Assembly (NCBI GenBank): GCA_020086605.1
Contig: JACBWW010000017.1
Span: 6,090,579-6,154,578 of the forward strand
Direction of reading: 5' to 3'
Source: Lanius collurio
Taxonomy: Eukaryota > Chordata > Aves > Passeriformes > Laniidae
Length of the DNA: 64,000 nucleotides
Below the pieces are notes generated by a model. The model ran no database searches, was not told the origin of the DNA, and saw only the letters and a program-made list of their open reading frames with translations. Position 1 is the first letter of the stretch. Every line of letters begins with the position of its first letter. Positions 1 to 10,600 of the stretch are shown here, piece after piece. The translations under genes and the position numbers were made by a program.

Positions 1-2941
1 TAGAAAGTTCTGTTGCTCAACTGCTTTGCAGCATCCAGACTTTTTTAAAAGGTGATATTGCTCATCACACATTTTGAGGGTGAAAAGATTAGTTGCAACA
101 CTTTGCAACAGCATCAGTCTTACAAAGGAGGAATCTGAACAGGGTTTCATCTGATGAAAAAAATCATTCTGACTCTATTAGTAACCAAATGGGTGCCACA
201 CATTATTTATTCCTGAGTGCAGCTGGCAAGACACATCTCACATCCATGTGGTTAAACTCTTTTATCTCTAAACAAGAGTATGTGCAACCCAGTTACTCAC
301 TGGAATCATTCCTGGCCCATATTTTGCACTAAAATATGACCAAGTATTGTCTGGGACTGTGATGGCTGACATGGGGCAAAACCACACCAGGAATTGTGCA
401 AACATTTTCACAACGTAGGCAGCAAAATGAAATGCCAAGCCCTTGGCTCTGGTAAAGTTTAGTTCTTGGTGTAGAAAGAGATCTGGGTCTGAAGATATGT
501 GTGGAAAAGTTTCCTTCTAGCCAACTAAACCTCTGGATTAAACCTTTGGTTTGGGATTGGTGATGTTGAAGATGCAGAGCATGGAGCTGGTCAGTGTAGC
601 AGCTCTCCTGAGCACTTCATCAGTTCATTAGCATGGATATCCCTCTTTGTACAGAGTCCTGGGGTTTTATTTCTCCATGGCAAGTGTGGAGAAAGGATGT
701 ATCAGAATGCCTTTCATCTTATCTTTGCTACTCTAGTCAGCAGTCATGTTTGCCTCTTTGCCTGGTTGGAAGGTTCATCCCAGTGGTCTGAAAGCTCAAA
801 ATTTGTCGTGTTTGGGAATATCACAAGGGCCTACATGGAGAAAATCCATCATCTCCACACAGTAACAGGTAATCCCACTGCTGTGACATCAACAGATAAG
901 ATACTGCAAACATTCCCATCTTCTTTGCCAACAAGCACTTACCATCAGGTTTAACAGCAGGAAATTCATTTTCCAAGAGCTCCAAAAACACCAGTGAAAG
1001 TGCTGATTTAAAGTTCTGACCATGAAATGGGGAGTGGGGGAAAAAGGGATGGGGAACTGCATCCTAAACAACATAGCTCAAGCAGGACCAAGTGCAAGGA
1101 CCTGAGCAGCTGTCCCAGGGTTCAGCCCCAGATGAGGCTTCTCAGGTGCTTTTCCTTCTCATTTAGCATTTCCTGGAATGGAGCAGTTTCCACAGACAGC
1201 TGAGCACCCAGGGCTGGCAGGGCAGGGCTGCAGCACCTGCTGGTGCACCCACAACCCTTGCCAAATGGGGTTTGCCAGCAGGGATTCATCTGGTCCTAGC
1301 CTGGCCAAGGACCTCCTTCTGGTTTGGGGGTACCCAGTGATTCCAAGAGCCCTGGCCTTCCTTCCAGCCCTTCTTGTGCTTGTTTCAGGCCAGGCTTGCC
1401 CCCCCTGGCCCTGCCATCCCAGTTCATTGTGGTGGTGGTGGTTTTTCTTCTGGATGAGACCACACCTGCAACTTCCTAGCAAGGGAAATTGTGATCCTCA
1501 GCCAAAAATAACTTCACCATGCATCCAGGTCCAGGTGTTCTTCAGCTGCTGTCTTCTCAGGGGCTCTTGTTGGTTTGGCTGGAACATGTGGCACTGCAAA
1601 CACAGTTGAACTGCAGCTGAACTACACCAACCAGAGAAATCTGACCCACATCACATGTGGAGGCACTCAGCCTTTTTCAGCTCTTTATGTTGAACTTCCT
1701 GAAACTGGCTGAAATTTGGTTCTATCAGATATGTTTTTGTGTGTATACTCCTACATCCATTGCTTTGAGGCCACGTGTTGGGTTTTTTATTCCAAAAATT
1801 CTGATGTTGAGGAGAACAGGTATGAGAGAGTGTGTGCCTTTCTTTTTACACCAGCATGAGCTATGACAGAAAGAAGAGAGGAGGGAAGATAAGAGAGAGG
1901 TGCCTTGATGTTATTCCCTGAGCATGCAACTGAGATAAAAATTTGTCAGTCTTGAGTGCATGAATATACATGCAGGAAAAGCACAAATGTACATACTGAC
2001 AACCCATTAGATACAGAATATTAAATTTCTAGCCTTTCTTTTTTTAACACCTTTTCATTTTAAAAAATAAAGGAAAGTGAAGCACTTCTAAAAACCTCCA
2101 TGCTGAAAGAGTAGGATGGCATGAGCAGGTGTGCAAGTTGTAGCAGTTTGAGGTGATGAATTTCCAGTCTGGGGCACGATGTGATTTATGAGATAATTAG
2201 AAAACCAAATGTGTAACCACCCTGTTTACATGTGTGGCAGTCAGGATTTATAGACAAAAACTGCATTTTGCTTTATATAAGTCACTATTTGAGAAACTGG
2301 GAAATGTCATCGAGAATTTAATACTGTGGTAATTGAGATAAATAGAATGAAGAGGGGCAACAGGGTGTAGGAGCAGCAGAAAAGTTATTAAAGGAGTTTT
2401 GTCCTTGTTTGCAGGAGGGCATCATCTAAAGACATTACGGGAATATTATGTAATGGTTACTACAGACAGAAAAGATGTAGAAAAAGCTCTCAGTCTACTT
2501 GTAGAAATTGAAAAAAAAATTAGTTAAAATAGTCTTTAGATCTTTTCGTGCAAATTCCTCCTTGTTACAAATTACACATAAGCTCCTGATTTGCTTTTCC
2601 ACCTTTTTTCTTCAGAGTGAATAGCATTTTCTTTTTCACTTTAAATGAAAAGCACTGAAATTAAATTAATAAGCATATTAAAATACTATATATGAAAGTT
2701 TTTACCATTTTTTCCATGTTGAGTAAGGACTCAGAGACAGAATGTAAGCTGTTTATCTTGTACTTTTTCCTCTTTACTTAAAGTCAAAGTGAACTTTTCC
2801 AGTAAGCACAGTGGGCAAGATTCTGATGTCATTAATACTAAAGTTTTCCTTTCATTTCAGTGGAGTTAGGAGTGTTTATAATGTTCCACAGAGTAATTTT
2901 TCGAAGGCATACAATTTATTTTCTTGTAGAAAAACCACACA

Positions 2942-2987
2942 CATAACTCTTTTAAGAGTTATGGGACTGAAATCTTTGGATTTCAGT
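2942..2987. repeat. Two adjacent short perfect inverted repeats
   Basis: The first has 10-nt arms (CATAACTCTT at 2942-2951 and AAGAGTTATG at 2954-2963) around a 2-nt spacer. The second has 9-nt arms (ACTGAAATC at 2966-2974 and GATTTCAGT at 2979-2987) around the loop TTTG. Only two bases separate them. Both are perfect. I do not recognise a mobile-element end here. They could be cruciform-prone DNA or paired palindromic factor sites. Confidence 0.7.
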
Positions 2988-3747
2988 AAACTGCTTTCTA
3001 GTGCAATGTCTCCTTAAACACTGAAACAGGAGATTGAGTTATGGACTGAAGGTTCTGCAGAATATGGAGCACAGTCAAGTTACTCTGCTGTTAGAAGTAA
3101 ATAAATAAAACATTATTTCTCAAGATTTTTCTTTCAGTTCTGTGTGGTGCTTAAATAATACGAATTACTGATGTTTTGCTCCTCTCTTTAGATTTTTCAA
3201 TGTAATCAAATCAATATTGGGAAATAACAGTGTGAAATTACAGCTAACTGAGCACTTTGGTCTGACCCAACAAAACATTTCACTACGAGCTGCAAATGAA
3301 CACTTAATGATTTTAATGGAGCTTTATGAATGCTCGAAATTAATCATCAATCATTAAACATATTAAAGCAGGTAGCAAGTTTTGCTGCTTAAAGGAACCC
3401 TTTGACCTTGGTTTGATGAGCAGTGTTTTGGATAATTAAGAGTCCAACCATCCAAATTCTTCATACTGCACTGAGGAAACATTGTCACACTGACAGCACC
3501 CAGCTGTAAAATGTAATTCCTGAAAATTGTATCACTACCTGTACCAGGGGAGATGGTTTTCTTTTTGTATCCTCTGTGCTCAGAAAAACTGAAAAGCTTT
3601 TACAGGGGGTTTAATGACAAGAACTTCTGATTCATCTATTCCATCTAGTTTGTCAATAATATGTTGCCCTAATATAAAGATTTAATGTATAGATTTAATA
3701 TTTAATATATAAATTCATTTCTATTATGAGATTCTGTCTGTAGGAAT

Positions 3748-3958
3748 TCAGGTGTGCAGCTGTGCCTCACCACCCTCACAGGGAAGAATTTCTTCCTAAA
3801 TATCTAATCCAAACCTGCCTTCTGTCAGTTTGAAGCCACTTCCCCTTGTCCCACCACTCCATGTCCTTGTCCTTGTCAGAAGTCCCTCTCCAGCTCTCCT
3901 GTAGCATCTTTAGGTGCTGGAAGGTGCTCTAAGCTGCTATTTCCTTGGAAGGAAAGCA
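3748..3958 (-). mobile_element. CR1 LINE 3'-end fragment (reverse orientation)
   Basis: The stretch has the CR1 3'-region word order in reverse: a 'cagggaagaatttcttcc...atctaatccaaacct' block, then 'ttcccctgtcc'-like and 'ctcctgtagcatctttaggtgctgg' blocks. The same order recurs in the better preserved copy at 17.2-17.7 kb. It is 5'-truncated and lacks the terminal ATTCTATG repeats, so it is an old dead copy. Confidence 0.75.
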
Positions 3959-4989
3959 TTCAAATTATTTTGACAGTGACCCAAGTCCGTGTGATACTTA
4001 AAACAGAATGCCAAGGCCAGAATTTCAAGTCAAACCATTAGCAAAAGTAAACTGGGTGTTGTTAGATGCTGCTGATGATAAAAAACTGGGGTGTTAGTTG
4101 TTGTTACTCCTCTCCCCATTCACTGAGCCCTGTGCACTGGTTTAGTCTCTGAGTGGAACATGTGCCAAAGCAGTCCGAATCCATCACCTCCCCAGATGGT
4201 GCAGAAAGGTTTTAAATAAAACCAGTAACTCTGCCATATGCAGTAGTCTATGTTAGGAACATTATACAAGGCCTGACATCTCCAGCAACCCCCAGGACCT
4301 GGGATTTCTCCTGCCCAGCTGCTGGAACCCAGCCTGGAATGCCCTCAGTGGGAACCTGCTGTAGGACCTCCTACTTACCTTCTAGCTGTTGGAACCCTGG
4401 GTCCTGAGAATTTCAGCCATTCAGTGCTGACAGGGTGTGATCCTCAGAAACACCCTGTATTCGATTCAAAACCCTGGGAAAAGCTCCCTAAATTGTGTGA
4501 TAACACTGAGGTTGTTGCTGTGTAATTAAAACTAATATCACTGGCTGGAAAATGTAGAAATGTAGAAAATTAGGTTGAAGGGATATAGGTAATAATAGGT
4601 TACAATATGGAGGATTTCAGGTGTGGATTTATGTCTTCTCCTTTCTCCTTCTTCATAAATCTAGGGGTTATGATATTGGGTCAAAAGTCCCACACTACAG
4701 GGACATAAACAGCTAGTAATTGGATTGTAAGTAAAAACATATTACTTAGCATCTCATAGTTGGTTAATTTAGACTTTAAGAAGCTTTGGACATTAGAACT
4801 CAGGACCATTTTTCCACCTTGCTAACCTTGGAGGCTCTCTGTGCAGCTGCACTGCTGATAAGATATAATAACCAAGTCCAAACAATAATTCTCAATCTCC
4901 TGCATCTTAATTCAAACTCTGAGTAAAAGAACTCGAGGTAACAGCAGAAAGATAAAACACCAAAAATAAGGGACAGTAATACCTGCTCA

Positions 4990-5056
4990 GAGAATCATGG
5001 AATCATTATGGTTGGAAAAGACCTTTAAGATCATCAAGTCCAACCACTTGTCCTGC
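4990..5056 (-). mobile_element. CR1 LINE 3'-terminal fragment (reverse orientation)
   Basis: A short match to the extreme CR1 3' end in reverse: AGAATCATGGAATCAT, then GGTTGGAAAAGACCTTTAAGATCATCAAG and TCCAACCA. This is the diagnostic avian CR1 tail. Only about 65 bp can be recognised; further sequence to about 5.1 kb may be diverged CR1. Confidence 0.8.
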
Positions 5057-5594
5057 ATATCCCCCTTGAATACCCCAAATCCTCAAGTTCACCTTCTTTT
5101 TCCCTTCTTATCAGCAGCACTTTCCCAATTAGCTCCTTCCAAATCTCAGTTCTGGTCTAAAGATTTTGTTCTTCATCCACACCCTGTTTGTCCCTTGTCT
5201 GCCAGACTTGTGTCCCTGTGTTTTGTTTATCCCTTTCCCTGTTACTTGTTATCCCCTGGGAACTAAAAAAGCCCTTGATCTTGTAATTCTTACGAGTCAG
5301 ACGCTCTCATGTTCCACGTGCCTCCGACAGTCTGTATATCAAACTTGTTCCAAAAATTGCTTTCAGACTGCAGTTTCTGTGTGCACTAGAACTTCCCTGC
5401 TTCTCAGCTGCCCTATAAATTTGTCAGGCAGCACCTCTCATGAATGTGTACATCCCAGTGTGTGCTAAACTGGGATGCTGCTCAGCCCATTGCCCTTTCC
5501 ATCAGCTATCACCGTGTGAAACATCAGTAAATGTGGATTGTCTGTATTTCATGAGACCAACTTTAAATCTGATAAACATTTTTACCATTAAAGT

Positions 5595-5624
5595 GAGTAT
5601 ATATATATATATGTATATGTATGT
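5595..5624. repeat. TA-rich microsatellite
   Basis: A run of TATATATA passing into TATGTATATG. It is a simple repeat and explains the low-complexity Ile/Tyr translations across it. Confidence 0.85.
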
Positions 5625-7057
5625 CTGGAATTCAGCTTGTGCTTTAAGAGCTCCCTGAAAGACAACTTTCTTTCTGTGCTCAGTAACCCACATTGGGTCA
5701 CATGGAGTCCACCCAAATATCCTTATTTTCTTGTGCAGTCTCAGAATCTTTCTCCATCATCCATCCTATCCCACATGCTACCACACCTTATGCTTCCTAT
5801 CATTCCTGAAATATTCTATTCACACGGAAAATTCTTCTGTCATCAAAGCATTTAATTCTGATCCTGTGCAAACAAGGACAAAAGGCTATATACTAATTAA
5901 AGAGTGCTAGATCACTAATTAGTGAAACAATGCCAGAAGTCCAATTAACTGAACACTGATAGAGCACCAACTCAGATGTTCTGCTCTTTTTTTGGACAGA
6001 AACCTGTTAGCACACTCTGGCATAACACTGGTTTGCACCAGCCCATGCTCCTCATAGCAACTTTTACACAGGGTTTGGAAAGCCAGTATGGATTAGGATG
6101 CATAAGCAACATGGATGAGACCTTTCTGTTGAAGACATAAAAGAGTTTTACCATATGGACAGAAAAAAGGGCAACTTGAGTTGGTTTTGTGGTGTTGGAG
6201 TTGGACATGATCCTTGTGGGTCCCAGGGGAAACGCAGATATCCCTCAAGAGCTCTGCACGGAAACAATGCCTGGAGTGGAGGAATTCTGAAACCAGCTGT
6301 AATTCATCATCCCCAATGCAATTTATTCCTCCTCTGGGTATTAGAACACAGCCCAGCATCAAAGCCACAGTGATGATAGCATGTGCATGGCTGTGCAGGA
6401 CAGATTACAGACAAACAACTGCTTGAGATGAACGCCTGATGCCCAAAAGGAGAATAAGCCACTGCATTCTTAAACGGGGTTGTTTGTAGGGAACACATAA
6501 AGCCTTTGGAAAAATAAATTAGTGGTGGAAAATGAATGAGTTGGCCAGGCCTAACTGGGATAAGTGCAGTGAAGGTGAGGGAAGAGACTGCTTGGGTAGG
6601 AGGCCACTTTCTGACCTCCTACCAAAACTAACTGGAAGCTAAAAATGGTCTGTGATGTGAGGGGGAAAACGTGCTCAATAACTAAAAGAGAGTCTCAGTG
6701 CTGAAATATCACACTGAACTTTTTAAGGCTCCCACTAAAATAAAAATGATTTGTGAAAGAGGTCTGTAGGGATTATATGGGAAAGATCATTGCTCGTGCA
6801 TTCCATGGAGGGTGGGTCCCATTAGCACAACTGGGTGGGTCACCCTTGCTGTCTTCTCCAGTTCATTTCCTTAACTCTCCCGTTTTTCACTCGACAGCTA
6901 CTCTCTGACTGCAGTTCAAGGTGAGCTTTGCTTCCCACCCATTGATGACCTGTGTGTCCCAAGGGGATTTCCCCTGACCATGAACCCAAATCTCTGGGTT
7001 TCCATCAGCTGCAGGAATTTCTTGTTTTCTTCCTGTCTGGACACAAAAACTAGGACT

Positions 7058-7107
7058 ATATTTATATTTATATTTATATTTATATTTATATTTATATTTA
7101 TATTTAT
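7058..7107. repeat. Hexanucleotide microsatellite (TATTTA)n
   Basis: About eight near-perfect copies of a 6-bp TATTTA unit, ending in TTTATCTG. It lies roughly 0.5 kb upstream of the elastase promoter and is likely to vary in length between individuals. Confidence 0.9.
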
Positions 7108-7595
7108 CTGAAGAACTCATGCAACTACTATGCTCCTTGATTGCACCTTTGACCATTACATGGATATAAATCATGACTTTCCACCAACACAAAATATAAG
7201 GGACTGCAGTTAATGGGGATATGAAAAAAAAGCTGTGGTTTTGTTCATCTATTTGACAAGAATCAGCTCATGTCACATGGAGTAGCAAAAGCTGGACTGA
7301 CCCATAAATCTCTTACAAAGGACTAATACAACATTGCACCCCTCAATTGCTAGTCTGAAGCATTGGCCTATCCAGCCTGGATCTGCCCTGCCTTGGTTTT
7401 GACTTGGTCTGAGAGAACTCCAGATTTTTCAGGATTTTTCTGCCTCGTGGCTCTGGGGCAACCATGCAGTGTGGAAGTGTTTGTGTAGCCTTGGGCTCCA
7501 CATTGAGCAATTAGGTTTTTTTCCCAAGACAACATTTTTGATCAGTTTAATAATCTATGGGTATAGATAAGCTGTATTGATCCCAAATTTAGACA

Positions 7596-7662
7596 CAGGT
7601 GCTCAGCAGATATTTTAGTATAAAAGACATGTTCATGGAACAATGCGACCCTTTCATTTAAG
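7596..7662 (+). promoter_or_regulatory. Core promoter and 5' UTR of the elastase gene
   Basis: A TATA box (TATAAAAG, 7619-7626) lies 37 bp before the start codon at 7663, so the 5' UTR would be only about 10-20 nt. Such short leaders are usual for pancreatic zymogen genes. A CAGGTG E-box at 7596-7601 (CACCTG on the other strand) sits just upstream. Acinar genes are typically driven by PTF1, which binds a CACCTG-type E-box plus a TTTCCC-type box. A TTTTTCCCA stretch occurs near 7518, but it is farther from the E-box than the usual one to two helical turns, so a true PTF1 site is uncertain. Confidence 0.7.
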
Positions 7663-10600
7663 ATGTTTCAGCTTCTGGTACTTCTCGGCTGCCTGGGTAA
7701 GTAGCAATTTATTTGAGCTGGGGAAGCATGAACCTTGCAGCCTGTAAGTGATAAAGATTAGAGCATATCAATTTTTTTTTCTCTGCACTTTCCCTGCTAG
7801 GGCAAAACCTAATGTGGAAGGGTTTTCCTCTATTATGGGAGCATTATCTCCCTGGGAAAGGTTTGGGAGTTCTCTGAGGGAGCAAAAACCTGCAACCTGA
7901 AGGAAAGAGGATGTAGGTTGGTGCATGAGGGTGGGGTTGGAGTGTGGGAAACAACTCAATTTGTATCGGAGCTCTGTATCTTGAAGCCTGTTAAGGGTCT
8001 TTTTCACTTATGGAGGCTTAAAGAAGCCTCCAGGATGGAGACTGACCACAGTGTCACCGCGTGCAAACATCAACCACTACACCTTTCAGACCTGGCTGGC
8101 TGTGGTGACTACTTCTCTTTAGGAATCCACACAACAAACTGCTCTCCTTCCTTATTTGTGTTAGGGGCAATCTCTGGGACTCCCCTGAGGGATGCTCTTC
8201 AAAAAGATGCGCTGGCAGGGCGAGTAATTGGAGGCCACGAAGCCCAACGAAACAGCTGGAAATGGCAGGTAAAGCTGCTGTCTTATATTTGGAAAAAAGC
8301 CTTAAATTTGAAAAAAAAAAAAAAACAAACCAGTGAGAAAATAACAGCTTCAACTTCCACAGTCCAAAGCCACACATGCTGCTTGTGCAGAGGCATGGCG
8401 CAGCTTGAGTGTAAAATATGTTGTTGTTTGATCCAGGTGTCACTTCAGATTTCCTACCCCGAGGACATGGGGTACTACGGCCACATTTGTGGTGGAAGTC
8501 TTATCAGCAACAAATGGGTCATGACTGCAGCCCACTGTGTCAGCATGTGAGTAGGATAAAAAATGTTAAAACTTCTGTTCTGCTCCTCACTCTTGCTGCA
8601 GATGGGAGCCAGACCCTTTTCCTCCTCAGAGCTCCCCAGTGGTGCCCTGCCTTGCACAGCTGGACATCTCCCTGCTCCCTTAATCAAGAGCCCTGGAATA
8701 CTCTGCTTTAGCCTTGATTTTACATATTAATCGCTAACTTCCTGGGAGTGGGAATCAAGCTGATTGCTGATTTGCATAAGACGAGGTGCATTTGCATGAG
8801 TGTGAGCATTCCTCATGGTTTTGCATCCCGAGGGCCTGCACAGAGATGGAAAGATGGAGCAAAAGGGGTGTTTGCTTGCTCTCAGGTCGTGCTGTCTGAC
8901 ATGCACCCCTCCAGCAATGCCGTGGGATACCAGCAAGGCAACGCTCCCCTTTAATTGCTGCTGCCTTTAGTGATTGCACTTCCAAAGGATGACCAGCTGA
9001 TCCTTCACACTGCTCCAGAAAGGTGCAGAGATGTAAAATGAAGCTTGTTCAAGACCAAACTCAGCACTATGCTTGGTCTTGAACAAGCTGATGCTTCGCC
9101 TTCAGCTTCTTCATCAGCAGACAGCGTGGGCCTGATTTGTAAAACCACTTAGAATCATGATTTAGGTTAGAAAAGGCCACTAAAAATCATTGAGCCCAGC
9201 CATTAACCCAAGTCCACCACTAAACCTTGTCCCCAAGTGCCACAGCTACACATCCCTCCAGGGATTTAAAACCACTCCACCACTGCCCTGACAGCCTGTT
9301 CCAATGCCTGACCACCCTTTCAGTGAAGAAATTTTCCCAATATCTACTGGACATTGCTTCTCATTTTGTACTTGTTACATGGGAGAAGACACCAACTCCC
9401 ACCTTGCTAGAACCCTCTTTTCAGGTAGTTGCAGAGAGCAACAGGGTCCCCTCTGAGCCTCCTTTTTCCCAGGCTAAAAACCCCCAGCTCCCTCAGCTGC
9501 TCCTCATCAGACTTGTGCTCCTTCAGCAGCTTCCCTGCTGTTCTTCAGACCCACTCCCAGTAGATTTGGCTACAGTCTACTGAAAATCCTCTGATGGAAG
9601 GTGCTTTGAAAATGATGACACTCGTGGAAGGTCTGGGTGGTGCAGGAATTGCACTGCAAAGCACTCAGTGGGGAGTAGATTTTGCATCAATTACTCTGTG
9701 ATTCCTTTGCAGGCCCCCAGATGTATCCTACCGGGTGGCTCTGGGCGAGCACAACCTCCTGGAGGTGGATGGAACCGAGTACTACATTGGTGTGGATGCA
9801 ATCTTCACTCATGAGGGCTGGAATCCCAATGACATTGCCAATGGGTAATTATTTTTAATGACATCAGGTAGTTGAATGACACTGAGCGTCCTAGGGTTTA
9901 TATGCATGTTCAGTCCAGCTCCCCATGAGGCTGGATTTGTGGGAAGCACTGGGAGATGCTGCAGATGAGATTTCCCAAATGGCTTCCTCCCTTGGAGGTG
10001 CTCCATGGTGTCCACATGGGTGATCTCAGTCCTGTTTTGCCCAAGATGGGGAAAAGATGGGGCTGTTTTCCTCATCTATGGAAAAAAACAGATGAATCTA
10101 GGATGTACAGAAGATTAGTGGACTTGCCATCAATCACAGCGCTGTGTGCATCTGATGAAGGAAAGCCAACAAGAAAATGTTGAAGGACTGTCTCAACCCC
10201 CCCTCAGAGACATGCCTGTCTACCCAGGGTCCACCAAAATTCACCTCAAACCTGTAGAAGACTTTTGAGTATTGTTTTCCCCTTACCATGGCCTCTTCTT
10301 TCTTAATTGCTCTTATTTTCCTGTCAACTGTGATAGCTGGAATAGGAATAATTAATTATATTTGCCAGATGCTTGTCTATTGTGTAGAGGCTGGAGCCCT
10401 GTGTGAGTGCTGCCATGGGACTGAGGATGTCTGGTTCATGCCTCATCCAGAATTTTCAGTAAGGAATCTTTCACCTGTGGCCTGTTTCAGCTACGACATT
10501 GCCCTGCTGCGCCTCAAATCTCCTGCCTATGCCAATGGATTCGTTGAGATTGGAGTGCTTCCACCTAAGGGAGAAATTTTGCCCAACGACCATCCCTGCT

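Larger units (their letters stand above)
1..7590. other. Intergenic DNA upstream of the elastase gene
   Basis: I find no gene in this stretch. All open frames are short, lack family resemblance and have no convincing splice-site context. The DNA is mostly AT-rich. Listed separately are two CR1 remnants (about 3.75-3.96 kb and 4.99-5.06 kb), two adjacent inverted repeats near 2.95 kb, a TA-rich microsatellite near 5.6 kb and a TATTTA microsatellite near 7.08 kb. The interval at about 3250-3430 has clustered ATTA/TAAT homeodomain-type cores and looks like a possible conserved element, but this cannot be shown from one sequence. Confidence 0.7.

Noticed and set aside
7918..8550. A 210-codon plus-strand open frame containing protease sequence
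   Set aside because: It is intron 1 sequence, exon 2, intron 2 and exon 3 read through. The true gene starts at 7663 and splices at 8165, 8268/8269 and 8437.
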